Counted from the first letter of the stretch, positions 37,303 to 46,495 are shown. The stretch: DNA of 64,000 nucleotides from Blautia sp. An249 (GCF_002159835.1 NZ_NFJL01000007.1:1-64000), one strand, 5' to 3'. Notes: generated from the letters alone by a model not told the origin. Program-made: numbers and translations.

Positions 37303-38037
37303 GTGCTTTTCCGGAAAAATAAAAAAGACTCTCTTTCAGACAACAGGAGTTCTTATACCCCGGAGAACTCAGAAAAATTAAGCGGAAAAGCATCTGCCCG
37401 CGCTTCCTTTAAGACCGGAATCGTGCGTGGGAGCTTTACCGTAGAATGTGCGTTCATTCTGACGGCATTTTTCCTTTGTATGACTGTTATGATTAGCTTT
37501 ATGGAAGTGTATCAGTTGCAGACAGAAAAACTGACGCATCTGTGTCAGACAGCGAAAGAGACAGGGATGTATATCAGTGTTTCCTCTGATGCACCGGAAG
37601 AAATTACAATTCCCGATGTCTATAATTATACGCCGGCTGTAAACGGACTGGGAATCCGCAGAGTTGTTTTACATAACTCAGTAAAAGTTCACACCTGGAC
37701 GGGAAAAAGGGAGACAGAGAAGGCAGATACGAATGAGGAAATTGTATACATCACGGAAATCAGCGGCAGTGTTTATCACAAAAAAGAAGAATGTTCTTAT
37801 CTGAAACTTTCAGTAGAAGAAGTCAGTAAGAGCTCCCTGGATACAAGAAGGAATCAGTATGGGTGCAGGTATTATCCCTGTGAAAAATGTCATGGAGGAA
37901 GCGGCCGTGTATTTATTACAAAAACAGGAACCCGTTATCATAAAGACAGAAATTGCAGCGGTTTAAAACGTTCCGTAAAAGCAGTGAAAATCTCCAGCGT
38001 TGACGGATGGAGAGCATGCAGCAGATGTGGAGGATAG
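37303..38037 (+). CDS. TadE-like pseudopilin with two Cys-rich repeats
   Basis: An N-terminal basic segment is followed by the TadE-type hydrophobic helix (GSFTVECAFILTAFFLCMTV, about residues 44-65; Glu is the conserved pilin residue). The outside part ends with two repeats of the form YHKxxxCSxL ... CxxC: first at VYHKKEECSYL with YYPCEKC, second at RYHKDRNCSGL with ACSRCGG. His and Cys could bind metal. AGGAGG at 37288 supports GTG 37303 rather than the ATG codons at 37270-37276, which overlap the preceding gene. Confidence 0.8.
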   Translation: MLFRKNKKDSLSDNRSSYTPENSEKLSGKASARASFKTGIVRGSFTVECAFILTAFFLCMTVMISFMEVYQLQTEKLTHLCQTAKETGMYISVSSDAPEEITIPDVYNYTPAVNGLGIRRVVLHNSVKVHTWTGKRETEKADTNEEIVYITEISGSVYHKKEECSYLKLSVEEVSKSSLDTRRNQYGCRYYPCEKCHGGSGRVFITKTGTRYHKDRNCSGLKRSVKAVKISSVDGWRACSRCGG

Positions 38038-38040
38038 AAC

Positions 38041-38475
38041 ATGGATGTTAAAGTGGTTTGTGTAATTGGAATATTAGGATACAATGCCTGGAAAGACTGG
38101 AAATTAAAGGAGATTTCCCTGTGGTCGCTTCTTTTCATTAATCTGATGGGAATGGGACTGTGCATGGGAAATACTCTGAGGGAAAACCAATGGGGAGAAC
38201 TGGCGCTGGGATACGTTCCGGGAATTGCCCTGATTGGCCTTAGCATACTGACGAAAGGAAAGATTGGAATGGGAGACGGTCTGATTCTGTTAAGCCTGGG
38301 CAACTTTATGAGGATAAAGGAAGTGTTTCTGGTTCTGGGAATGGGGCTGCTTCTCTGTTCTTTCTGGTCAGGGATTTTACTAGTGGCAAGGAAAGCAGGG
38401 AAAAACAGCAGAATTCCTTTTGTGCCCTTTTTATTTGCCGGCTATCTGGGAGGTTTATGGTTATGGAAACTGTAA
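38041..38475 (+). CDS. second prepilin peptidase-like protein
   Basis: 144 aa, about four membrane helices. Peptidase A24 aspartates appear in WKDWKLKEI (about residue 19) and GMGDGLILL (about 78). It is shorter than the first peptidase at 31164, and the two may act on different substrates. GGAGG precedes ATG 38041, 3 bp after the previous stop. Confidence 0.8.
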   Translation: MDVKVVCVIGILGYNAWKDWKLKEISLWSLLFINLMGMGLCMGNTLRENQWGELALGYVPGIALIGLSILTKGKIGMGDGLILLSLGNFMRIKEVFLVLGMGLLLCSFWSGILLVARKAGKNSRIPFVPFLFAGYLGGLWLWKL

Positions 38476-38873
38476 AAAAGGGAAGTTTAACAGTAGAGAT
38501 TGCCCTTTTGAGTCCGATGATTCTGACAGTTCTTTTTCTGACAGTTTCTCTTTGTATATTTGTTCATCATCGGGTCTGGCTGGGTCAGGCGGCCTATGAG
38601 GCAGCGCTTACAGGTACAATGGAACCAGGAGAAGAAGCTGTAAGAAAGCCCCTGGTAAATACAAAAGCAGAAGAGCTGGTGGAAAGTCTTTATTACCCTT
38701 TGGAAAATACGGAATGGAAAGTTACCGGAGAAGAAGAGATTACTGTGGAGTACTGTGGGGAATTTCAAGTGTTTTTTCCGGGGATGAACTGGAAATTAAA
38801 AGAAAAAGGACAGACGAAAACAGTGGATCCTCCGGCTTTCATACGGAAAATACACGCACTAAAAGAAAAATAG
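38463..38873 (+). CDS. TadE-like pseudopilin
   Basis: 136 aa. A short basic lead then GSLTVEIALLSPMILTVLFLTV, the TadE/TadF signature with the conserved Glu. The rest is an outside domain without recognised motifs. GGGAGG at 38449 fits ATG 38463 (8-base gap) better than 38457. It overlaps the preceding peptidase gene by 13 bases. Confidence 0.82.
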   Translation: METVKKGSLTVEIALLSPMILTVLFLTVSLCIFVHHRVWLGQAAYEAALTGTMEPGEEAVRKPLVNTKAEELVESLYYPLENTEWKVTGEEEITVEYCGEFQVFFPGMNWKLKEKGQTKTVDPPAFIRKIHALKEK

Positions 38874-38884
38874 GAGGGATGTGT

Positions 38885-40174
38885 TTGGAGGCAGAGTATA
38901 AAAAGGATATGAATCATAACTTTATGATTCTGAAGGAGCAGGGGGAAGAGAAAATAAAAACCACCTGTTACCAGGTAAGAATGCTGATTGGAAACAGCAT
39001 TCCGCATTTACTTCCCTGCCAGCTTCGGGGCATGGACGGAGAGATGCTGTTCTATTATGAGATTACTTCCCTTCAGCCGATTACCGTTTCTTTTGAAAAG
39101 AAAAAGTTGGGTCAGGAAGATTTAAGAGAGATTTTCGCGGGATCCATTCAGGTATTAGATGCATTGGAAGAATATTTGCTGGATCCGGACAGTCTGGTAA
39201 TGGATCCGGGCTTTATTTACCGATCGGCGCAGGACGGAGCATTTTATTTCTGCTATTTTCCGGGATATCGGAGGGGCATCTGGGAACAGATACAGAGACT
39301 GACAGAATACCTTCTTCCTAAAATTGATCATGAAGATAATGAAGCAGTTACTCTGGGCTATACAGTTTACCGGCAGGCTATGGAGGCAGACTTCACGCTG
39401 GATCAGATGAAACAGACACTGTATGAGTCTGGTACATGTCATAGGGAAGAAAGTCAGGAAGCACTTCAGGAGGAAATGGAAGAGAGGGTTTTTCTGAGAG
39501 AAGAAGATGTAACATCCCAATGGGAAGAACCAGAGAAAAAGCAATCTCCGTTGTTTCCGGGAATTGTTTATCTGTGCATTCTGGCTGTGTCGACAGCGGT
39601 TTTTATTGGAATGGCGTTTTTGCAGAGAAACGGATACCTGCCCTGGATGAATCTGACCATGATATTGGAGGCAGTGCTTCTGGCCGGGATATTTGCAATG
39701 GCCGGGACATTTTTTTACAGAACGTATAAGAAAGGAAAAAACGCAGAATCTTTGCAAACCAGGGAAACAGAAGAAACGATAAAGAAGGAGCCAAAGGAAG
39801 AGGAACCGCAGGAAAAAGAAATAACAAAGGAGGAAGATTCTTTGCAGACCACTGTTTTATATGAAGGAGAAACGGACAGGGCATCCTTTGTCAGCAGTCA
39901 GCCGGAGCGGTATAAAACCATATATCTTCAACAGGAACTGACCATTGTGGGGAAGATGAAATCGGCATCGGATGTGGTTATTCCCCTGCCGACGATTAGC
40001 AGAGTCCACGCAAAAGTCCGAAAAAGAAACGGAGAGTATTATCTTACAGACTTAAATTCCAGGAACGGAACTTCTGTTAATGGCGTACTTCTCAATGGAG
40101 AAGAGGAATATTTGTTAAAGCATCAGGATCAAGTCAGTTTTGCAGATGCAGACTATATATTTTGGAAAACATAG
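38885..40174 (+). CDS. FHA-domain membrane protein of Tad locus (DUF6382-like)
   Basis: 429 aa. The N-terminal ~170 residues match the DUF6382 type found with FHA domains. Two membrane helices (about 218-237 and 248-268) follow. After a charged linker, the C-terminal FHA domain (about 340-425: SRVHAKVRKRNGEYYLTDLNSRNGTSVNG) would bind phospho-threonine. AGGAGG at 38872 favours TTG 38885 (7-base gap) over ATG 38879 (1-base gap). It probably ties pilus assembly to a Ser/Thr kinase signal. Confidence 0.85.
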   Translation: MEAEYKKDMNHNFMILKEQGEEKIKTTCYQVRMLIGNSIPHLLPCQLRGMDGEMLFYYEITSLQPITVSFEKKKLGQEDLREIFAGSIQVLDALEEYLLDPDSLVMDPGFIYRSAQDGAFYFCYFPGYRRGIWEQIQRLTEYLLPKIDHEDNEAVTLGYTVYRQAMEADFTLDQMKQTLYESGTCHREESQEALQEEMEERVFLREEDVTSQWEEPEKKQSPLFPGIVYLCILAVSTAVFIGMAFLQRNGYLPWMNLTMILEAVLLAGIFAMAGTFFYRTYKKGKNAESLQTRETEETIKKEPKEEEPQEKEITKEEDSLQTTVLYEGETDRASFVSSQPERYKTIYLQQELTIVGKMKSASDVVIPLPTISRVHAKVRKRNGEYYLTDLNSRNGTSVNGVLLNGEEEYLLKHQDQVSFADADYIFWKT

Positions 40175-40185
40175 GGGAAGGATTC

Positions 40186-40214
40186 TTGTATAAGGGAAAG
40201 AAAACTGCTACAAT
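40186..40214 (+). promoter_or_regulatory. promoter of rhomboid gene
   Basis: TTGTAT, 17-base spacer, TACAAT, about 30 bp before ATG 40244. Confidence 0.65.
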
Positions 40215-40243
40215 GGAACAAAACATCAGGAAGTAGGACACTT

Positions 40244-40861
40244 ATGGATTCTTTGAAAGAAATCTTTCATCGTGCGCCTGTCAACAGCAGTCTGATTGTA
40301 ATCAATATCCTGGTTTTTCTGATTGCGGAGATTACGGGCGGGACAGAAAACGCAATGCATATGCTTGATCTGGGGGCGGCAAACCCTTTACTGATCGTGG
40401 AGCAGAGAGAATATTATCGTCTTTTTACCAGTATGTTTCTGCATTTTGGAATGGCTCATTTAGCAAACAATATGCTGGTTTTATTTGTAATAGGGGAAAA
40501 TTTAGAACGGGCGGCCGGTGGAATCCGTTATCTGATTATTTATCTGCTAGGAGGCCTGGGAGGAAACCTGGTTTCCTGCTATTTCTCTTATACTCAGGAT
40601 GCTATGACAATATCAGCCGGTGCATCGGGAGCAATATTCGGGACTATGGGAGCCATGATTTATGTGTTGCTGGTAAATAAAGGGAGAGTGGAAAATCTGA
40701 CCATTCGTCAGATTGCCATTATGGCAGCGTTCTCTCTGTATTTTGGCTATACCAGCCATGGCGTTGACAATGCAGCCCACGTGGGAGGCCTCCTAGTTGG
40801 TTTTTTTGCCGCTTTTCTTTTTTACAGAAGAAAGAAAAGAGTTATAGGGGGAGAGTTATAG
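40244..40861 (+). CDS. rhomboid intramembrane serine protease
   Basis: 205 aa with about six helices. The catalytic Ser is in GASGAIFG (near residue 128) and the His in NAAHVGGL (near 178); the HxxxxHxxxN element is seen as HFGMAHLANN. It cleaves membrane proteins within the bilayer. It overlaps the convergent kinase gene by 20 bases at the 3' end. Confidence 0.92.
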   Translation: MDSLKEIFHRAPVNSSLIVINILVFLIAEITGGTENAMHMLDLGAANPLLIVEQREYYRLFTSMFLHFGMAHLANNMLVLFVIGENLERAAGGIRYLIIYLLGGLGGNLVSCYFSYTQDAMTISAGASGAIFGTMGAMIYVLLVNKGRVENLTIRQIAIMAAFSLYFGYTSHGVDNAAHVGGLLVGFFAAFLFYRRKKRVIGGEL

Positions 40862-41516
40862 TAAAAGTAGTTCCTTCCCCTTCTTTGCTGGTTACCTGAA
40901 TGGTTCCCCGGTGGGCTTCAATAACCTGCCTGGTAATGGCAAGTCCCAATCCGGTTCCGTTTTTCTTAAAGGTTACAAACGGAGTAAACAGGTCTTTTAA
41001 TTTGTCTTCAGAGATACCACAGCCGGTATCGGAAATGGTGAGTATCAGGGTTTGGTCCTGAATCTGCCCGCAAATGGCAATACGTCCATCCTGTCCGATA
41101 GCTTCCTGGGCGTTTCGAAGGAGATTAATGAGTGCCTGGCGCATTTTAATCCGATCGATTGGAAGAGAAGGACATTCCTCAGGAAAATCCACATCCAAAT
41201 CAATATTCAGATAAGTGAGTGTTGGGCGGACAGTAGTAAGTACCTGCTCTAAGAAATCGGAAAAGGAGATTTCTTCTTTGGTGAGTTTTTCTGCATTATT
41301 ATAACTGGAGATTTCATTTAAAAGGGAAATCAGATATTCCATACTATCCAGGATATCATCCCAGTCTTCATAATCTGTTATTTCAGGATGGCGTTGGGCT
41401 AACAGCCGAAGCTGATTATTGATTAAATGCACGGGATTTCTGATTTCGTGGGAAACTTTCGACATAGTAAACTGGAATTGTTGTTTTAATTGTTCTATTT
41501 CGTTGGGTTTTATCAT
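40842..41516 (-). CDS. orphan sensor histidine kinase core
   Basis: 224 aa with only a dimerisation/phosphoacceptor domain (SKVSHEIRNPVH, His near residue 23) and a HATPase domain (N box NLLRNAQEA, G1 ISDTGCGIS, G2 GTGLGLAI). No sensor or membrane part is present and no response regulator is nearby. Its partner must be elsewhere or it is an anchoring or phosphotransfer protein. GAGGTGA sets ATG 41516. Confidence 0.9.
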   Translation of the reverse strand: MIKPNEIEQLKQQFQFTMSKVSHEIRNPVHLINNQLRLLAQRHPEITDYEDWDDILDSMEYLISLLNEISSYNNAEKLTKEEISFSDFLEQVLTTVRPTLTYLNIDLDVDFPEECPSLPIDRIKMRQALINLLRNAQEAIGQDGRIAICGQIQDQTLILTISDTGCGISEDKLKDLFTPFVTFKKNGTGLGLAITRQVIEAHRGTIQVTSKEGEGTTFTITLPL

Positions 41517-41635
41517 AAAATCACCTCAAAGGAAGTTTATCATTCAATATAAAAAATATCAACGAATATCGTATTGCAAATTTCGACAAAATGCGACAAA
41601 ATAATAAAAAGAAAAACAAATAGGAGGAGACGATT

Positions 41636-42037
41636 ATGGGAGAGTGTATTTTTTGTAAAATTGCAAATGGAGAAATACCTTCAGCTACTTTATATGAGGA
41701 CGACAAATTTCGGGTGATTTTGGATTTATCCCCGGCCAGTAAGGGACATGCTTTAATATTACCTAAGCAGCATGTGGCAAATCTCTACGAGATTCCGGAT
41801 GAGCTGGCGGCAGACGCAATGATTCTGGCTAAAAAAATGGCAGATAAAATGACAAAGGCCCTTTCCTGTGACGGATTTAATCTGGTGCAGAATAACGGAG
41901 AAGCAGCAGGACAGACGGTTTTCCATTTTCATATGCATCTTATCCCCCGGTATGACAAAGATCAGGTAGGACTGACATGGAAACCGGGAACACTTACCGA
42001 TGAGGATAAAGAGGAAATTCTGGAGAAAATGAAATAA
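41636..42037 (+). CDS. HIT-family nucleotide hydrolase
   Basis: 133 aa. The histidine triad HFHMHLIPR and the N-terminal CIFCKIANGEIPSATLYED are classic Hint/HinT features. It hydrolyses adenosine phosphoramidates. AGGAGG sets ATG 41636. Confidence 0.95.
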   Translation: MGECIFCKIANGEIPSATLYEDDKFRVILDLSPASKGHALILPKQHVANLYEIPDELAADAMILAKKMADKMTKALSCDGFNLVQNNGEAAGQTVFHFHMHLIPRYDKDQVGLTWKPGTLTDEDKEEILEKMK

Positions 42038-42070
42038 AGAAAATCCCGCTGGATTTGGTTGGTACAAAAG

Positions 42071-42592
42071 ATGAAAAATGAATTATATGAGATTATCTAT
42101 TTAAAATACCGTAACCTGTCCAGGAATGTTGCCTATGAAACAATACGGGAGTATGACCTGACAGAAGACATCGCTCAGGAAGTTTTCAAAATTCTTTATG
42201 AAAGAATGGATGAGATGGATCTTACAGATGAGGACTATATGCGGGCCTGGATCATCAATGTGACATTTCATAAATCCATTGATTTTGCCAGAAAAGCATA
42301 CCGCCATCATGAGTACGGGTTCCATGAAGATAACAGAGAAGAACGGTATCTGATAGGAGAAAGCCCGGAAACGATTATGGAAAACAGAGAAGAGATCCGC
42401 AGAAAGGTGGAAATCCTCGTCAGATTCAGAGAAGAGCATCCACTGGAATACGAGCTTCTGATTCGTACGTCGATTGGAGAGGAAAGTCAGGAAGCTCTGG
42501 CTCGGGAAAAGGGACTTACTATCAGTAATTTACGAGTGAAGATTCATCGGGCGAGGTGTCAGCTTAGAAAAGAAATGGAAGAGGAAGAGTAA
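42071..42592 (+). CDS. sigma-70-family factor (ECF-like), first of tandem pair
   Basis: An RNA polymerase sigma factor. Region 2 is at about residues 10-80 (LTEDIAQEVFKILYERM, RAWIINVTFHKSIDFARKAYR) and region 4 at about 125-165 (EALAREKGLTISNLRVKIHRARCQL). It matches the gene at 42671 closely along its length. Start ATG 42071 is used; both paralogs also share an in-frame TTG four codons earlier (42059). The ribosome site is weak in each. A DUF4367-like membrane protein lies two genes downstream and may be a regulator. Confidence 0.85.
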   Translation: MKNELYEIIYLKYRNLSRNVAYETIREYDLTEDIAQEVFKILYERMDEMDLTDEDYMRAWIINVTFHKSIDFARKAYRHHEYGFHEDNREERYLIGESPETIMENREEIRRKVEILVRFREEHPLEYELLIRTSIGEESQEALAREKGLTISNLRVKIHRARCQLRKEMEEEE

Positions 42593-42670
42593 ATAGGATC
42601 TGAGGCAGTTAAGAAAAATGAACTCAGAAACAAACAGAAAAATACGATCTGGATAAGGTTGATACGAAAG

Positions 42671-43195
42671 ATGAGAAATGAATTATACGAAATTATTTAT
42701 TTAAAATACCGCAACCTTTCCAGGAGCATTGCCTGTGAAACAATACAGGATTTGGATCTGGCAGAGGATATTGCCCAAGAGGTATTTAAAAAATTTTATG
42801 AAAAGATGGATACACTTGATTTAACAGACGAAGAACACCTTCGTGCCTGGATTATAAATGCCAGTTATCGTAAAGCCATCGACTTTGCCAGAAAAGCATA
42901 TCGGCATCATGAATTTGGAATTCATGAAGACGGAAGGGAAGAACATCTTCTCATTGGAGAGAGTCCGGAGAAAATACTGGAACGACGGGAAGAAATTAAA
43001 GAAAAAGTAAAAATACTGGCAGAATTCCGGAAGGAAAAGCCCCTGGAATATGAGCTGCTTATGAAAAGTTCTACGGGAGAAGAAGAACAGGAGATCCTGG
43101 CCCGTGAAAAGGGAATTACCGTCAACAACTTACGCGTTAAGGTACACAGGGCCAGAACCCAGTTACAAAATGAGCTAAAACACAGAGAAGAATAG
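42671..43195 (+). CDS. sigma-70-family factor (ECF-like), second of tandem pair
   Basis: Paralog of the sigma factor just upstream: the N-terminus is nearly identical (NELYEIIYLKYRNLSR) and the region 4 helix has the same layout (EILAREKGITVNNLRVKVHRA). About 80 bp separates the two. This arrangement looks like a tandem duplication followed by divergence. Its target promoters are unknown. The stop is a few bases from the convergent murG stop. Confidence 0.85.
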   Translation: MRNELYEIIYLKYRNLSRSIACETIQDLDLAEDIAQEVFKKFYEKMDTLDLTDEEHLRAWIINASYRKAIDFARKAYRHHEFGIHEDGREEHLLIGESPEKILERREEIKEKVKILAEFRKEKPLEYELLMKSSTGEEEQEILAREKGITVNNLRVKVHRARTQLQNELKHREE

Positions 43196-43200
43196 GGAGA

Positions 43201-44274
43201 CTATTTTGAGGAAGAAGCGCAGTCTTCAATTAATCCCACAATCTTTGAAATTGCATCAAAGTGTGCGCTGCTTTCCATGGCTTTTACATAGGAATCCCGG
43301 TTGGCATATAATTCATGAATCGCATTTAGCAGGGATTGGCTGGTGATCTCCTCTTCTTCCAGAACCATACTATATCCCTGTTTCTGGAAGGAGCGGGCGT
43401 TTAATATCTGATCCCCGCGGCTGGCTTTCGCAGAAAGAGGAATTAAAAGATTCGGTTTATGCAAAGCGCTGATTTCACAGATGGCATTGGCGCCGGCTCT
43501 GGAGATGACCAGATCTGAAGCTGCAAATAAATCAGCCAGTTCTTTTTTAATATATTCGTACTGTACATATCCTTCAAGGTTTTGATAGGCTTCATCTATT
43601 TTGCCTTTGCCGCAGAGGTGAATCACCTGAAAATTCTTCAGAAGATCCGGAAGTATTTTACGAATGTTTTCATTCACGGATGCAGCGCCAAGGCTTCCTC
43701 CGATAATCAGAATAACAGGTTTGCTCTCGGTAAATCCGCAGAAATCAAGCCCTTTCCTGGAATCACCCTCCAATAATTCTTTGCGGATCGGGGTTCCGGT
43801 GAGGACGGCTTTCTGTTCCGGAAGATTTTTAACAGTCTCCGGAAAGTTACAGCAGACCTTTGTGGCAGAAGGAATGCAGAGCTTATTGGCCAGACCCGGG
43901 GTCATATCCGATTCGTGAATGATCGTCGGAATTTTATATTTTTTTGCAGCCAGAACCACAGGGACGGTGACAAATCCCCCTTTGGAGAAAATAACATCGG
44001 GATGTAAGGTTTTCAGAAGTTTTTTCGCCTGTGCGTATCCTTTAAGTACACGGAAAGGATCAGAAAAGTTCTTTAAATCGAAATACCTTCTGAGTTTACC
44101 GGATGCAATGCCATAGTAAGGGATACCCAGTTCTTCGATTAGTTTTTTTTCGATTCCGTCAAGAGATCCGATATAAGAAATATCATAGCCTGCCTCCTGC
44201 AGTTTAGGGATTAAGGCAATATTAGGAGTTACATGTCCGGCAGTTCCGCCGCCGGTAAGTACAATATGTTTCAT
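43201..44274 (-). CDS. murG: MurG, GlcNAc transferase of peptidoglycan synthesis
   Basis: It adds GlcNAc to lipid I to make lipid II on the inner face of the membrane. N-terminal [14 protein letters not shown] is the donor-loop signature; [16 protein letters not shown] and the UDP-GlcNAc-binding [12 protein letters not shown] follow. 357 aa is normal. It lies apart from any visible dcw cluster, between the sigma pair and the DUF4367-like gene. CCTCC on the plus strand gives GGAGG before ATG 44274. Confidence 0.95.
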   Translation of the reverse strand: MKHIVLTGGGTAGHVTPNIALIPKLQEAGYDISYIGSLDGIEKKLIEELGIPYYGIASGKLRRYFDLKNFSDPFRVLKGYAQAKKLLKTLHPDVIFSKGGFVTVPVVLAAKKYKIPTIIHESDMTPGLANKLCIPSATKVCCNFPETVKNLPEQKAVLTGTPIRKELLEGDSRKGLDFCGFTESKPVILIIGGSLGAASVNENIRKILPDLLKNFQVIHLCGKGKIDEAYQNLEGYVQYEYIKKELADLFAASDLVISRAGANAICEISALHKPNLLIPLSAKASRGDQILNARSFQKQGYSMVLEEEEITSQSLLNAIHELYANRDSYVKAMESSAHFDAISKIVGLIEDCASSSK

Positions 44275-44367
44275 AGGGTTCCTCCTGGTAAAAGAATTTT
44301 ACTATCCTTAAATATGAACCCTTGCAGAGAAATTGTCAAGGAAAGATAGGAGTTCTCAATAGAAAAA

Positions 44368-45204
44368 ATGAAAGTTAAAAATACGCAGCAGGATCCGAAA
44401 GAAAAGCAGATCCGACGAGAAGAATTTATTAAACAGTCAAAAGAGATAGAAAAAGTGCTTCTTCCTCATGGAGAAACTTTACAGGAATCTCCTGAGGAAC
44501 TGGAAGAAGCCTACAAAAGAATGATTAGCTACCTAAAGGAAAGCGGCGTATATGAAGAAGACGGCCCGGCTCACAGGAGTACAAATACTGCAACCGGGTC
44601 TTCCAGAAGCAGAAAGGCAATGCGCTTTTTAGCAAAATGCGCAGTAATTGCAATACTCTGTGGAGGAAGTCTCTTTGCTTTAAGCATGCGAAGCGAAGCC
44701 AACAGAGTGTATTTTATGGATACGGTAAATTATCTGATTGGGAACGATACGCAAATTGATATAGGAATGGAAAAAGGGGATGATATGAAAGACTTAACAG
44801 AAGATGAGGTCAAAGAGCGAATAGAAGAGAAAATAGGGGTGAAAGTTCCTAATTTTAACTATAGACCTAAAGAGATGCAATATTCGAGTTATGAGATAAA
44901 TACACAATTAGGAGTTGCTAATATAGAATACGAATTCGAGGGGACAAATACGCTATTATTAGTATCAAATAATGTAGGCGCAATGAAAGCAACTGCAAAA
45001 TTGCACGGCGAAGAGATACATAGCTATACAGTTGAAACATTTCTGGATGGGATCAAAGTTGATATAACCGAGAACAAAGAGGATACAGACAAAAAAGCAA
45101 GTTACACTGCGTCGTGGAAATATAACAACTGTTATTATCAACTTTCGGGAAAGCTAGATACAGAAGAGTTTTTTAGAGTTGTAGAAAAGATATATTATAA
45201 TTAA
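44368..45204 (+). CDS. DUF4367-like membrane protein, putative anti-sigma
   Basis: 278 aa: a charged cytoplasmic part (residues 1-85), one membrane helix (about 86-107, FLAKCAVIAILCGGSLFAL) and an outside domain resembling DUF4367 (VKVPNFNYRPKEMQYSSYEIN ... YYQLSGKLDTEEFFRVVEKIYY). Such proteins often partner with sigma factors as anti-sigma or stress sensors. It lies near two sigma genes but on the far side of murG, so that pairing is inference. AGGAG is 15 bases from ATG 44368. Confidence 0.7.
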   Translation: MKVKNTQQDPKEKQIRREEFIKQSKEIEKVLLPHGETLQESPEELEEAYKRMISYLKESGVYEEDGPAHRSTNTATGSSRSRKAMRFLAKCAVIAILCGGSLFALSMRSEANRVYFMDTVNYLIGNDTQIDIGMEKGDDMKDLTEDEVKERIEEKIGVKVPNFNYRPKEMQYSSYEINTQLGVANIEYEFEGTNTLLLVSNNVGAMKATAKLHGEEIHSYTVETFLDGIKVDITENKEDTDKKASYTASWKYNNCYYQLSGKLDTEEFFRVVEKIYYN

Positions 45205-45344
45205 GTATAAAAAGAAGTTTTTTCATTTTGGATAGCTAAATAAAGTAAACGGCTCATAACAAAAGGCAAAAAAGTAATAAATAAATTGTAATTTTATGGC
45301 GTTTAATACGTATCTATATTGTAATGTAGGCAAAGAGAAAAGGG

Positions 45345-45842
45345 GTGATAGAGTTTAAGAAAATATGGGCGAAAATTACTTTGTTATGTATATTAGGAAT
45401 CGGCGCGACCTTCTTCGGCTTGAAGGAGGATGTACAGGCGGCCAGCCTTCTGGAAGATCTGGCGATCACAGAAACAGAGACAGAAGGAGACTTTGCAGAA
45501 GATACCGAGTATTCCAAAACAAGAGGAAATGATTTAAACTTCGGATATTCTGCAGTAAAAAAACTGGCCAGTAACAAGGTAAGTATTTATAGTCTGACCC
45601 AGGGACATCACGAATGCGATACCATTTATTTAAGTATTAGCTTAGAACGTAAGGAAGACGGAGTTTACTATTCGTATAAATATTGGGATTTTTCTGCGAA
45701 TAATGTAAGCAATTTAAGTAAAAGTATTGACGTGATAGTACCGAGCGGAACGTTTTACAGGGTACGTGCGGCACATATTACAATGGACGATGGTAATATA
45801 GAATCTGTAGAGACGTTGACAAATGGTGTTCTGATTGACTAA
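45345..45842 (+). CDS. small secreted protein, DUF6147-like
   Basis: 165 aa with a signal peptide (ITLLCILGIGATFFGLKEDVQA; cut likely after QA). The mature part is about 135 residues with no cysteine pair pattern of note. It resembles small secreted lachnospiral proteins of DUF6147 type; function unknown. Start is GTG 45345 next to AGGGG; the spacing is poor, so the start is uncertain. Confidence 0.65.
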   Translation: MIEFKKIWAKITLLCILGIGATFFGLKEDVQAASLLEDLAITETETEGDFAEDTEYSKTRGNDLNFGYSAVKKLASNKVSIYSLTQGHHECDTIYLSISLERKEDGVYYSYKYWDFSANNVSNLSKSIDVIVPSGTFYRVRAAHITMDDGNIESVETLTNGVLID

Positions 45843-46495
45843 CCGGTTAATCGGCTCCTTTTTGGTGTAAACTGCACTATAAAAACTTATTATATCGTAA
45901 AAACAAGAGTAATTTAAAAGAGTGGGCATTTTATATTAAGTCGGCATTGATGTTTTTTGTAAGTCGATGGATGGATATTGTTATTTTTTTGTTTTATTAA
46001 AATTTACCTAAAAATCTCAAGCGTATTTTGTACAATAATGTGACATGCGATTTGTCAAAAAAATTAAGAAAAATTGAATATGGAACCACACAGATGCAAA
46101 AAGATAAAAGAAAAAAATACAAAAGAGCTTACATTACCTTTTAGCTTAAGCAGAAGTGTAAAAATGAAATGTAAAAAATGTAACTTGTAAACAAAATGAT
46201 AAGACAGAGGGATTGGGCCCCCTTTTGTCGCCATACATCAAAATTATATCTGCCAGTTACAGTCCGATAAAGGGGCTGTAACTGCAGATATTTCTATCCT
46301 TCAAAGTTCTTTGTATCTTCAGGGGAAGGAAGTCTCATATCTTAATCTTTTCAGAATTATTTCCAGGACAATTTTGTAAATTAAAAATTTATTTTTCATC
46401 CGGACTTTTCGGAAAATAGTGTAAAAAAAGAGGGAATCGTGTATAATAATTATAAGTGCAGCTTTGATTAGAAGATACAAAAAGGGGGCAGTGAT
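45843..46495. other. 653-bp gene-poor AT-rich region with hairpin
   Basis: No supported gene. It is AT-rich, with stop codons in all frames, and contains the strong hairpin at 46246-46291. Confidence 0.7.
46246..46291. other. strong hairpin in gene-poor region
   Basis: ATATCTGC-AGTTACAG and CTGTAACT-GCAGATAT form a 16-bp stem with one bulged C and a 13-base loop. TTTCTATCCTT follows. It could be a terminator or part of an RNA, but no transcript start is clear. Confidence 0.6.

Noticed and set aside
42038..42058. Weak relative of the palindromic repeat before the first sigma gene
   Set aside because: AAATCC-CGCT-GGATTT shares only the core; the flanking parts that define the repeat family are absent.
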